A DNA stretch of 47,366 nucleotides, taken from positions 1 to 47,366 of the forward strand of contig NZ_JAHFRY010000017.1 in assembly GCF_023266035.1 (NCBI RefSeq), in the 5' to 3' direction. Position numbers and translations under genes: made by a program. Below are positions 39,325-47,366 of the stretch, piece by piece. The notes beneath the pieces were generated by a model. That model saw only the letters and a program-made list of their open reading frames with translations. It did not search any database and was not told the origin of the DNA. The stretch is from Nevskia sp. (lineage in GTDB: Bacteria; Pseudomonadota; Gammaproteobacteria; Nevskiales; Nevskiaceae). The number at the start of each line of letters is the position of its first letter. The first letter of the stretch is position 1.

Positions 39325-42075
39325 ATGGCCATCATTCACGTAGACGGCAAGGAATTCACGGTAGACGGAGCAGACAACCTCCTTCAGGCCTGCCTGAGCC
39401 TCGGGCTCGACATTCCGTATTTCTGCTGGCACCCGGCGCTCGGCAGCGTCGGCTCCTGTCGCCAGTGCGCGGTCAAACAGTATCGCGACGAAAACGACAC
39501 CGTCGGCCGCATCGTCATGTCCTGCATGTCGCCGGCCAGCGACGGCACCTACATCACCATCGACGATGCCGAATCGAAGTCGTTCCGCGAAAGCGTCGTC
39601 GAATGGCTGATGTCCAACCATCCGCACGACTGCCCGGTCTGCGAAGAAGGCGGCCATTGCCATCTGCAGGACATGACGGTGATGACCGGCCATGCCGCGC
39701 GCACCTATCGCTTCACCAAGCGCACCCACAACAACCAGGACCTCGGCCCGTTTATCGGTCACGAGATGAACCGCTGCATCGCCTGCTATCGCTGCGTCCG
39801 TTATTACAAGGATTACGCCGGCGGCAAGGATCTCGGCGTCTATGGCTCGGCGAGCCGCGTCTACTTCGGCCGCGCCGAAGACGGCGTGCTGGAATCGGAA
39901 TTCTCGGGAAATCTCACCGAGGTCTGCCCGACCGGTGTGTTCACCGACAAGACCCACAGCGAGCGCTACAACCGCAAGTGGGACATGCAGTTCGCACCCA
40001 GCATCTGCCAGGGCTGCTCGGTGGGCTGCAACATCTCGCCCGGTGAACGCTACGGCGAACTGCGCCGCATCGAGAACCGCTACAACGGCACCGTCAACCA
40101 CTATTTCCTCTGCGATCGTGGCCGCTTCGGCTATGGCTACGTCAACAACAAGGACCGTCCGCGCCAGCCGATGCTGAAGCGTGATGGCCAGTTCGCGACG
40201 ATCAGCGTCGACGACGCACTGCTCAATGCCGCGAACCTGCTGAAGACGGCGAAGGGTGCCAATGGAGGCGTTATTGGCATCGGTTCGCCGCGCGCCAGCC
40301 TCGAATCGAATTTCGCGCTGCGCCAGCTGGTCGGCGCCGGCAACTACTTCGATGGCCACGCCGCGGCCGTTGGCGTGCTGGTCAAGCGCATTGCCGAAGT
40401 ACTGCGCACCGGCCCGGTGCCGACGGGCAGCCTGCGCGGCATCGAATCGGCCGACGCTGCCTTCGTGCTCGGCGAGGACGTGATGAACACCGCTGCCCGG
40501 GTTGCGATGGCGCTGCGCCAGGTCGCCCGCGGCAAGGCGACGCAGATGGCCGCCGAGAAGCACATCCCGGAATGGCAGGCGATCGCGATCGCCGACATCG
40601 GCCAGCACCACAAGCATCCGATCTTCATCGCCACGCCGGATGCCACGCGCATCGACGAACTGGCGAAGGAAACCGTCCGTGCTGCACCGGCCGATCTCGC
40701 CCGCCTCGGCTATGCCGTCGCCAACATCATCGACCCGGCCTCGCCCGCCGTCGCCGGCCTCGATGCGGAGACCGCCGAGCGCGCCCAGCGGATTGCCGAC
40801 ACCCTGCTCGCTTCGACCAAGGCAGTGATCGTCTCAGGCACCGGCGCCGGTTCGGAATCGGTGATCAACGCCGCCGCCAACGTCGCCTGGGCGCTGCATG
40901 CCCGCGGCAAGATCGTCGAGCTGATGCTGATCGTGCCGGAAGCGAACAGCCTCGGTACCGCGCTGATGGCGGCACCGAGCATCGACGAAGCCTTCAAGGC
41001 GATCGAATCGGGCAAGGCCGACACCCTGGTCGTGCTCGAGAACGATCTCTATCGCCGCGCGCCGAAGGCTCGTGTCGACGCCGTGCTGGCCAAGGCCAAG
41101 CTGATCGTCGTCGATCACCAGATGACCGAGACCGCCGAGCGCGCCGAACTGCTGCTGTCGGCGGGCAGCTTCGCCGAAGCCGATGGCACCCTGGTGTCGA
41201 ACGAAGGTCGCGCGCAGCGCTACTTCCAGGTTTACGACCCGGCCTACTACAAGCCGGAAACCAAGATCCGCGAAAGCTGGAACTGGCTGCACGGCGTGCG
41301 CGCCCAGCAGCTCGGCGCCTCGCCGGTCTGGGAACAGCTCGACCACGCGACGGCCGAAGTCGCCGCCGTGCTGCCAGTGCTGGCCGGTATCGTTCACGCC
41401 GCACCCAGTGCCAAGTTCCGCATCGGTGGCTTGAAGATCGCCCGCGAACCACATCGTTATTCCGGCCGCACCGCGATGCGCGCCAACCTGTCGGTGCACG
41501 AACCGCGTCAGCCGCAGGACGCCGATACCGCACTGGCGTTCTCGATGGAAGGCCACAACGGCGTGCAGGCCGGCGAACGTCCTGCTGCGCTGACGCCATT
41601 CGCCTGGGCACCCGGCTGGAACTCGCCGCAGTCCTGGAACAAGTATCAGGACGAAGTCGGTGGTCATTCGCTCGGCGGTGATGCCGGTGTGCGCTTGATC
41701 GAACCGGCCGCCAATGCGCCGAAGGTGCCGGCGTACGCGAATCACGTACCGGAAGCGTTCAAGGCCCGTGCGGGCGAGTTCCTCGTCGTTGCCTCGCAGC
41801 ATCTGTTCGGCAGCGACGAGCTGTCGGCGAAGGCAGTGCCGATGCAGAGTCGCATTCCGGCTGCGCATGTCGCGCTGAACTCGGCCGATGCCGAGGCGCT
41901 CGGTCTGGCCGATGGCGTGCTGGTCGAGGTTCAGATCGATGGGCAGACGATCCGTCTGCCGCTGCAGCGCCGCGCCGAACTCGCTGCCGGCACTGTCGCG
42001 ATGCCGATCCTGCCGGGCGTGCCGTTCACTGCCACCGGTGGCAACGCCAGGATCAGCGGAGCCGCGCGCGCATGA
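39325..42075 (+). CDS. nuoG: NADH-quinone oxidoreductase subunit G
   Basis: 916 residues. [2Fe-2S] N1b ligands ([17 protein letters not shown]), N5 His/Cys region ([15 protein letters not shown]), N4 ([13 protein letters not shown]), and the N7-type motif CQGCSVGCN are present, followed by a molybdopterin-oxidoreductase-like domain without molybdenum. It carries electrons along the peripheral arm. Start has no strong ribosome-binding site after the insertion at 39204-39324. Its stop overlaps nuoH (ATGA). Confidence 0.97.
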   Translation: MAIIHVDGKEFTVDGADNLLQACLSLGLDIPYFCWHPALGSVGSCRQCAVKQYRDENDTVGRIVMSCMSPASDGTYITIDDAESKSFRESVVEWLMSNHPHDCPVCEEGGHCHLQDMTVMTGHAARTYRFTKRTHNNQDLGPFIGHEMNRCIACYRCVRYYKDYAGGKDLGVYGSASRVYFGRAEDGVLESEFSGNLTEVCPTGVFTDKTHSERYNRKWDMQFAPSICQGCSVGCNISPGERYGELRRIENRYNGTVNHYFLCDRGRFGYGYVNNKDRPRQPMLKRDGQFATISVDDALLNAANLLKTAKGANGGVIGIGSPRASLESNFALRQLVGAGNYFDGHAAAVGVLVKRIAEVLRTGPVPTGSLRGIESADAAFVLGEDVMNTAARVAMALRQVARGKATQMAAEKHIPEWQAIAIADIGQHHKHPIFIATPDATRIDELAKETVRAAPADLARLGYAVANIIDPASPAVAGLDAETAERAQRIADTLLASTKAVIVSGTGAGSESVINAAANVAWALHARGKIVELMLIVPEANSLGTALMAAPSIDEAFKAIESGKADTLVVLENDLYRRAPKARVDAVLAKAKLIVVDHQMTETAERAELLLSAGSFAEADGTLVSNEGRAQRYFQVYDPAYYKPETKIRESWNWLHGVRAQQLGASPVWEQLDHATAEVAAVLPVLAGIVHAAPSAKFRIGGLKIAREPHRYSGRTAMRANLSVHEPRQPQDADTALAFSMEGHNGVQAGERPAALTPFAWAPGWNSPQSWNKYQDEVGGHSLGGDAGVRLIEPAANAPKVPAYANHVPEAFKARAGEFLVVASQHLFGSDELSAKAVPMQSRIPAAHVALNSADAEALGLADGVLVEVQIDGQTIRLPLQRRAELAAGTVAMPILPGVPFTATGGNARISGAARA

Positions 42076-43082
42076 CTGCGATCATCGAGTTCCTGACTGC
42101 TCCGGCGATCGTTGCGATCATCGTCGAGGTCCTCAAGGGCCTGGTGATCCTGTTCGGCATGGTCATCGTCGCCGCACTGCTGATCTGGATCGAGCGCCGC
42201 ATGCTCGGCCTCTGGCAGGACCGTTACGGCCCCAATCGCGTCGGTCCGTTCGGCTCGCTGCAGGTGGTCGCCGACATGGTCAAGATCTTCTTCAAGGAAG
42301 ACTGGATTCCGCCGTTCGTCGACAAGCCGACCTTCATCATGGCGCCGATGATCGCCATGGGCACGCTGATGCTGGCGTTCATGCTGATCCCGATCACGCC
42401 GACCTGGGGCGTGGCGCCGGACCTGTCGATCGGCGTGCTGTTCTTCTTCGCGATCGCCGGCCTCGAGGTCTACGCGGTAATGCTCGGCGGCTGGTCGTCG
42501 AACTCCAAGTACTCGCTGCTCGGTGGCCTGCGTTCGGCAGCACAGATGGTCAGCTACGAAGTGTTCATGGGCATCGCGCTGATGGGCGTGGTGATGTGGA
42601 CCGGCTCGTTCAAGCTCAGCGACATCGTCGCCTACCAGGCTCAGCACGGCTGGTTCATCGTGTCGCAGTTCTTCGGCTTCTGTACCTTCTCGCTGGCTTC
42701 GATCGCCGTGGTCCATCGCCATCCCTTCGATCTCCCCGAAGCCGAGCAGGAACTGGCGGCCGGCTATCACACCGAATATTCGGGCATGAAGTTCGGCATG
42801 TTCATGGTTGCCGAGTACGTGGGCGTGGTGCTGATCTCGGCCCTGCTGGTGACTCTGTTCTTCGGTGGCTGGCACGGCCCTGGCGTCGAAGCGATGCCCT
42901 GGCTCGCCTTCCCGTACTTCGCAGCCAAGACGCTGTTCTTCGTGGTGATCTTCATCCTGCTGCGCGCGGCCCTGCCCCGCCCGCGTTATGACCAGGTGAT
43001 GGCCGGCGGCTGGAAATTCTGCCTGCCGCTGTCGGTGATCAACATGCTGGTCACTGGCGCCTTCGTGCTCTCGAATCCGTAA
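42072..43082 (+). CDS. nuoH: NADH-quinone oxidoreductase subunit H
   Basis: 336 residues, eight membrane segments. Conserved [21 protein letters not shown] loop and the [21 protein letters not shown] segment near the quinone channel define NuoH. Membrane subunit at the junction with the peripheral arm. Confidence 0.97.
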   Translation: MTAIIEFLTAPAIVAIIVEVLKGLVILFGMVIVAALLIWIERRMLGLWQDRYGPNRVGPFGSLQVVADMVKIFFKEDWIPPFVDKPTFIMAPMIAMGTLMLAFMLIPITPTWGVAPDLSIGVLFFFAIAGLEVYAVMLGGWSSNSKYSLLGGLRSAAQMVSYEVFMGIALMGVVMWTGSFKLSDIVAYQAQHGWFIVSQFFGFCTFSLASIAVVHRHPFDLPEAEQELAAGYHTEYSGMKFGMFMVAEYVGVVLISALLVTLFFGGWHGPGVEAMPWLAFPYFAAKTLFFVVIFILLRAALPRPRYDQVMAGGWKFCLPLSVINMLVTGAFVLSNP

Positions 43083-43088
43083 AGACTC

Positions 43089-43625
43089 ATGAACGCAATC
43101 CTCGGCGGTATCTGGAGCAACCTGCGCAGCATGTGGATGGTGTTCACCCACAGCTGGCGCAAGCGCGACACCTTGATGTACCCGGAAGTACCGATCTACG
43201 TGCCGCCGCGCTACCGCGGACGCATCGTGCTGACCCGCGATCCGGATGGCGAAGAACGTTGTGTGGCCTGCAACCTGTGCGCGGCGGCCTGCCCGGTCGG
43301 CTGTATCAGCCTGCAGAAGGCCGAGCGTGAAGACGGCCGCTGGTATCCGGAATTCTTCCGCATCAATTTCTCGCGCTGCATCTTTTGCGGCTACTGCGAG
43401 GAAGCCTGCCCGACCAATGCGATCCAGCTGACTCCGGACTACGAGCTGGGCGAGTACCGGCGCCAGGATCTCGTCTACGAGAAGGAACACCTGCAGATCG
43501 CCGGTCCCGGCAAGTATCACGACTACAACTTCTATCGCGTGGCCGGCATGGCGATCGCAGGCAAGCCGAAGGGCGCTGCCGCGAACGAGACGCCGCCGGT
43601 CGATGTGAAATCGCTGCTGCCCTGA
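43089..43625 (+). CDS. nuoI: NADH-quinone oxidoreductase subunit I
   Basis: 178 residues with two [4Fe-4S] motifs, [15 protein letters not shown] and [15 protein letters not shown], the N6a and N6b clusters. It links the peripheral electron path to NuoB. Follows nuoH by 6 bp. Confidence 0.97.
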   Translation: MNAILGGIWSNLRSMWMVFTHSWRKRDTLMYPEVPIYVPPRYRGRIVLTRDPDGEERCVACNLCAAACPVGCISLQKAEREDGRWYPEFFRINFSRCIFCGYCEEACPTNAIQLTPDYELGEYRRQDLVYEKEHLQIAGPGKYHDYNFYRVAGMAIAGKPKGAAANETPPVDVKSLLP

Positions 43626-43640
43626 GCCCGGACGATCATC

Positions 43641-44129
43641 GTGGAAATTGCGTTCTATCTCTCTGCAGCCGTCGCCGTCATCGCCACGGTGTTTGCCATC
43701 ACCAACACCAACCCGGTGCATGCGCTGCTGTACCTGATCGCCTCGCTGCTCGCGGTGGCGATGGTGTTCTTCTCGATCGGCGCACCGTTTGCCGGTGCGC
43801 TGGAAGTGATCGTCTATGCCGGCGCGATCATGGTGCTGTTCGTGTTCGTGGTGATGATGCTCAACCTCGGCCAGGCGGCGATCGATCAGGAGCGTCGCTG
43901 GCTGACGCCGAAAGCCTGGCTTGGCCCGGGCATCCTCTGCGGCGTGCTGATGATCGAGATGATCCGCGTGCTGTCGCCAACTCTGAACGGCGGCATCGGC
44001 GGCTCGGTGATCGACGCCAAGATGGTCGGCATCGCGCTGTTCGGGCCTTATCTGCTGGTCGTGGAACTGGCGTCGATGCTGCTGCTCGCAGCGCTGGTCG
44101 CCGCTTTCCACATGGGGAGACACGACTGA
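43641..44129 (+). CDS. nuoJ: NADH-quinone oxidoreductase subunit J
   Basis: 162 residues from a GTG at 43641. Five membrane segments with the conserved EVIVYAGAIMVLFVFVVMML stretch typical of NuoJ, part of the E-channel/proton path. The ribosome-binding site is weak. Confidence 0.96.
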   Translation: MEIAFYLSAAVAVIATVFAITNTNPVHALLYLIASLLAVAMVFFSIGAPFAGALEVIVYAGAIMVLFVFVVMMLNLGQAAIDQERRWLTPKAWLGPGILCGVLMIEMIRVLSPTLNGGIGGSVIDAKMVGIALFGPYLLVVELASMLLLAALVAAFHMGRHD

Positions 44130-44165
44130 TCCGCCAGGTGCGCATCAGCGATCAAAACTAAAACC

Positions 44166-44501
44166 ATGACCACTACCGAAATCGCGACCACCGCAGCGAC
44201 GGTTCCTCTGGAACACGCGCTGATCCTGTCCGGCATCCTGTTTTCACTCGGGCTGCTCGGCATTCTTGTCCGCCGCAACATCCTGTTCGTGCTGATGTCG
44301 ATCGAAGTGATGATGAACGCCGCCGCCGTCGCCTTCGTGGCCTCGGGCAGCCGCTGGGGCCAGGCCGATGGGCAGGTGATGTTCATCCTGATCCTGACGC
44401 TGGCCGCCGCCGAAGCCAGTGTTGGCCTGGCCCTCGTCCTTCAGCTGTACCGCCGGTTCCAGACTCTGGATACCGACGCTGCTTCCGAGATGAAAGGGTG
44501 A
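44166..44501 (+). CDS. nuoK: NADH-quinone oxidoreductase subunit K
   Basis: 111 residues, about ten longer at the C-terminus than usual. Three membrane segments; the two conserved Glu residues are in [14 protein letters not shown] and [14 protein letters not shown]. Small antiporter-like subunit. A 139-bp structured gap separates it from nuoL. Confidence 0.96.
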   Translation: MTTTEIATTAATVPLEHALILSGILFSLGLLGILVRRNILFVLMSIEVMMNAAAVAFVASGSRWGQADGQVMFILILTLAAAEASVGLALVLQLYRRFQTLDTDAASEMKG

Positions 44502-44640
44502 GCGGCCACGCTTTGCGAGCACTGCTCGCTGTGGCTGCGAACGCCCGGCCATGGATGGCCGGACAGTGCTCGCAGAAAGAGGCCGCCGTCTCGCCAGGGA
44601 CGGCAAAGCCGCCGTCTGACAAACAAGCGGAAACCTGCTG
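44502..44640. repeat. Nested palindromes between nuoK and nuoL
   Basis: GCGAGCACTG (44515-44524) and CAGTGCTCGC (44564-44573) are perfect 10-bp arms around an inner 8-bp palindrome CCGGCCAT-gg-ATGGCCGG (44545-44562). A further GCCGTC/GACGGC pair and a direct repeat GCCGCCGTCT (44582, 44608) follow. It looks like a REP-type or cruciform element in the nuo message; no ORF is supported here. Confidence 0.6.
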
Positions 44641-46494
44641 ATGTTCGATCTCCTGTTCCTGGTTTTCCTCGCGCCGATGATCGGCTTCCTGTTGCTGTCC
44701 TTCGGACGCGACAAGTGGAGCGAGAACGCCGCCGCCGTGATCGGCGTCGGCTCGGTCGGCATCTCGGCGCTGGTCACCGCACTGTGCGTGTTCCAGTTCA
44801 TGACCCATCCGCCGGAAGGCGGTGTGTACAGCCAGCATCTGTGGACCTGGTTCGCGGTCGGCAGCTTCAAGCCTGAGCTGCAGCTGCGGCTCGATGGCCT
44901 GAGCCTGACGATGATCTCGGTGATCTGCGGCGTCGGCTTTCTGATCCACCTGTTCGCGTCCTGGTACATGCGCGAGGACAAGGGCTACGGCCGCTTCTTC
45001 TCGTACATGAACCTGTTCGTGATGAGCATGGTGTTCCTGGTGCTCGGCGACAACCTGCTGTTCCTGTACCTGGGCTGGGAAGGTGTGGGTCTGGCCTCCT
45101 ACCTGCTGATCGGCTTCTGGTACACCGATGCCGCCAACGGTGCCGCGGCCCGCAAGGCCTTCGTCGTCACCCGTGTCGGCGACACCTTCATGGCGATCGG
45201 CCTGTTTCTGCTGTTCCGCGATCTCGGCACCCTGGATATCCAGCAGATCCTCGCGGCGGCACCGGCCTACTACGCCGACAAGCCGAGCCTGATCACCGCG
45301 ATCGCGCTGCTGATGCTCGGCGGTGCGGTCGGCAAGTCGGCGCAGCTGCCATTGCAGACCTGGCTGCCGGACGCGATGGCCGGCCCGACGCCGGTCTCGG
45401 CGCTGATCCACGCCGCCACCATGGTCACCGCCGGCGTCTACATGGTGGCGCGGAGCCACGTCCTCTTCATCCTGTCGCCGGGCGCGATGACGATCGTGGC
45501 CACCGTCGGCGCGCTCACCGCGCTGTTCGCGGCGACCATCGGCCTCTTCCAGTACGACATCAAGAAGGTGCTCGCCTACTCGACGGTGAGCCAGCTCGGC
45601 TTCATGTTCATCGGCGTCGGCGTCGGCGCCTGGTCGGCGGCGATCTTCCATCTGATGACCCACGCGTTCTTCAAGGCGCTGCTGTTCCTGGCGTCCGGCG
45701 CGGTGATCCTCGGCTGCCACCACGAGCAGAACATCTTCCACATGGGCGGCCTGCGCAAAAAACTGCCGCTGGCCTTCTGGAGCTTCGTGATCGGTGGCTC
45801 GGCGCTCGCCGCCCTGCCCTATCTGACCGCCGGCTTCTACTCGAAGGACGAGATCCTGATCGGCGCCTGGGCTGGTGGCCATCAGGGCCTGTTCTTCGCT
45901 GCCCTGTTTGGCGCCTTCCTGACCTCGATCTACACCTCGCGGCTGATCTTCATCACCTTCTTCGGCAAGTACCACGGCCATGCCGATGTCCATGCCGGTC
46001 ACGGCCTGGCTTACAACATCCCGCTGATGGTGCTGATCGTGCTGTCGACCCTGGTCGGCGGCTTCATCCATCCGCCAGTCGAGGCGGTGCTGCCGGCAAC
46101 CCATCACGCCGAGCACAGCGTGCATACCAACATCGCGCTGGTGTCCGGCGCGGTGGCGCTGCTGGGCGTTGCCATCGGCTATGCGCTGTTCTTCGGCGAG
46201 CGCCGCTTCGTGACCCGGCTCGGCAAGAAACCGACCGCCGCGATGATCGCCAGGTTCTGGTTCAGCGCCTTCGGCTTCGACTGGCTGTACGACCAGCTGT
46301 TCGTGAAACCCTTCAAGTACTTCGTCCACATCACTCGTAACGATATCTTCGACATTGCCGTCATGAGCGTCACCATTCCGCTGATCGCCCTCAATGGCCT
46401 GTTCTCGCGCACCCAGACCGGCCAGATCCGCTGGTACGCCGCCAGCATGGCCGGCGGCGCGGTGTTGATCATCGCCCTGGTGGTGCTGTCATGA
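44641..46494 (+). CDS. nuoL: NADH-quinone oxidoreductase subunit L
   Basis: 617 residues, many membrane segments, with the antiporter-family signatures LYLGWEGVGLASYLLIGFW, GKSAQLPLQTWLPDAMAGPTPVSALIHAATMVTAGVY and a long C-terminal lateral helix region. Proton-pumping antiporter-like subunit at the distal end. Its stop overlaps nuoM (ATGA). Confidence 0.97.
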   Translation: MFDLLFLVFLAPMIGFLLLSFGRDKWSENAAAVIGVGSVGISALVTALCVFQFMTHPPEGGVYSQHLWTWFAVGSFKPELQLRLDGLSLTMISVICGVGFLIHLFASWYMREDKGYGRFFSYMNLFVMSMVFLVLGDNLLFLYLGWEGVGLASYLLIGFWYTDAANGAAARKAFVVTRVGDTFMAIGLFLLFRDLGTLDIQQILAAAPAYYADKPSLITAIALLMLGGAVGKSAQLPLQTWLPDAMAGPTPVSALIHAATMVTAGVYMVARSHVLFILSPGAMTIVATVGALTALFAATIGLFQYDIKKVLAYSTVSQLGFMFIGVGVGAWSAAIFHLMTHAFFKALLFLASGAVILGCHHEQNIFHMGGLRKKLPLAFWSFVIGGSALAALPYLTAGFYSKDEILIGAWAGGHQGLFFAALFGAFLTSIYTSRLIFITFFGKYHGHADVHAGHGLAYNIPLMVLIVLSTLVGGFIHPPVEAVLPATHHAEHSVHTNIALVSGAVALLGVAIGYALFFGERRFVTRLGKKPTAAMIARFWFSAFGFDWLYDQLFVKPFKYFVHITRNDIFDIAVMSVTIPLIALNGLFSRTQTGQIRWYAASMAGGAVLIIALVVLS

Positions 46495-47366
46495 TCCTCG
46501 TCTGGTTGATGGCGATTCCGTTCATCGGCGGCTTCCTGTGCTGGCAGGGCGAACGCTTCGGTCGCGGCTTCCCGCGCTGGGTCGGCCTGATCACGATGTC
46601 GACGGTGCTCGGCATCTCGCTCTATCTGTGGGTCACCGGCGACTACTCGCAGACCTTGCTGAGCACCAGCAATCCGCATTGGGTCGAGGAGTTCCGGGCC
46701 AACTGGATTCCGCGCCTCGGCATCAGCTTCCATCTGGCGCTCGATGGCCTGTCGCTGGTGCTGATCGCGCTCACCGGCCTGATCGGCGTACTGGCGATCG
46801 CCTGCTCCTGGAATGAAGTACAGCGCAATGTCGGCTTCTTCCACCTGAACCTGTTGTGGAATCTGGCCGGCGTCATCGGCGTGTTCCTCGCCATGGATCT
46901 TTTCCTGTTCTTCTTCTTCTGGGAAATGATGCTGGTGCCGATGTACTTCCTGATCTCGCTCTGGGGCCACAACGTCCCGGGCGGCAAGGGACGCGTATTC
47001 GCGGCGACCAAGTTCTTCCTGTTCACCCAGGCTTCCGGCCTGCTGATGCTGCTGTCGATCCTGGCGCTGGTGTTCGCCCACTACGCCGCGACAGACGTGC
47101 TCACCTTCGGCTATCCGGAGCTGCTGACCTGGACGCGCAGCGGCGCGATGTCGGCCCGGCTCGAGTGGTGGCTGATGCTCGGCTTCTTCGTCGCCTTCGC
47201 GGTGAAGATGCCGGTGGTGCCCTTCCATTCCTGGCTGCCGGACGCTCATTCGCAGGCGCCGACCGCCGGCTCGGTCGACCTCGCCGGCATCCTGCTGAAA
47301 ACCGCCGCCTACGGCATGCTGCGTTTCGCCGTGCCGTTCTTCCCGAATGCGTCCCACGAGATCGCC
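46491..47366 (+). CDS. nuoM: NADH-quinone oxidoreductase subunit M (partial, runs past window)
   Basis: 292 codons from the ATG at 46491 to the right edge, with no stop; full NuoM is ~500 residues. Conserved Glu in FFWEMMLVPMYFLI and the FAVKMPVVPFHSWLPDAHSQAP segment are present. nuoN should follow outside the window. The gene is absent from the plus-strand ORF track because it is cut. Confidence 0.96.
   Translation, partial: MILVWLMAIPFIGGFLCWQGERFGRGFPRWVGLITMSTVLGISLYLWVTGDYSQTLLSTSNPHWVEEFRANWIPRLGISFHLALDGLSLVLIALTGLIGVLAIACSWNEVQRNVGFFHLNLLWNLAGVIGVFLAMDLFLFFFFWEMMLVPMYFLISLWGHNVPGGKGRVFAATKFFLFTQASGLLMLLSILALVFAHYAATDVLTFGYPELLTWTRSGAMSARLEWWLMLGFFVAFAVKMPVVPFHSWLPDAHSQAPTAGSVDLAGILLKTAAYGMLRFAVPFFPNASHEIA

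Noticed and set aside
38911-40617. 568-residue minus-strand ORF
   Set aside because: Antisense to nuoF and nuoG; part of its translation ([10 protein letters not shown]) comes from the palindromic repeat at 39204-39324.
41931-44123. 730-residue minus-strand ORF
   Set aside because: Antisense to nuoG-nuoJ and low in complexity (His/Asp/Gln-rich), as expected of a high-GC shadow frame.
44502-44640. Possible CRISPR-like or IS remnant
   Set aside because: Repeats are palindromic with no regular spacers, and no transposase or terminal duplication is seen.

Overview
The window is about 47 kb of high-GC, densely coding chromosomal DNA from a Gram-negative bacterium. It has a TonB-dependent receptor, an outer-membrane channel, twin-arginine and Sec signal peptides, Lgt, and a fused NuoCD in a nuoA-N type operon. 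Together with the repeated multi-TM TolB-like/TPR proteins this fits a gammaproteobacterium, perhaps of the Nevskia/Solimonas kind; that placement is inference from recalled family resemblance, not a database result.

Region 1 (1-3374, minus strand) holds two tandem, translationally coupled TolB-like/TPR membrane proteins; a third paralogue lies at 23097-25133. Region 2 (3555-11705) is the most interesting. A TonB receptor resembling the PQQ transporter PqqU/YncD is divergent from a set reading outer-membrane channel, AldA-like aldehyde dehydrogenase, Tat-type Rieske protein, PQQ-dependent alcohol dehydrogenase and DUF336/HbpS-like protein. The 463-bp divergent region carries two GCGACA-N2-TGTCGC palindromes flanked by two outward-facing sigma-54 (-24/-12) promoter matches.

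Region 3 (11891-17071) is a Baeyer-Villiger-type monooxygenase fused to an HSL-family esterase, a SnoaL-like protein, a divergent AraC-type regulator with a 21-bp-period direct-repeat operator, and a glutathione S-transferase. REP-like intergenic repeats lie around it. Region 4 (17287-23084) is lutA-lutC-lutB (L-lactate oxidation), an AcoR-type sigma-54 activator just downstream on the same strand, and a divergent LldR/FadR-type GntR regulator with a palindromic operator.

Regions 2 and 4 can be read as one catabolic system: a diol such as 1,2-propanediol is oxidised in the periplasm by the PQQ enzyme, the aldehyde (lactaldehyde) by AldA, and L-lactate by LutACB to pyruvate, with the sigma-54 activator controlling the first part. 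Uptake of PQQ by the TonB receptor would fit the absence of pqq synthesis genes here. The electron acceptor looks unusual: a Rieske protein is present and no cytochrome c gene is seen. The substrate and regulatory links are inference.

Region 5 (25265-29671) has ilvN-ilvC divergent from ilvB, plus a DUF815 ATPase. Region 6 (29724-34237, minus) has an acyl-CoA-binding protein, folA, a secreted alpha/beta hydrolase, thyA, lgt and rlmI. Region 7 (34397 to the right edge) is the complex I operon nuoA, B, CD, E, F, G, H, I, J, K, L and the first 292 codons of nuoM, with structured insertions between nuoF-nuoG and nuoK-nuoL.
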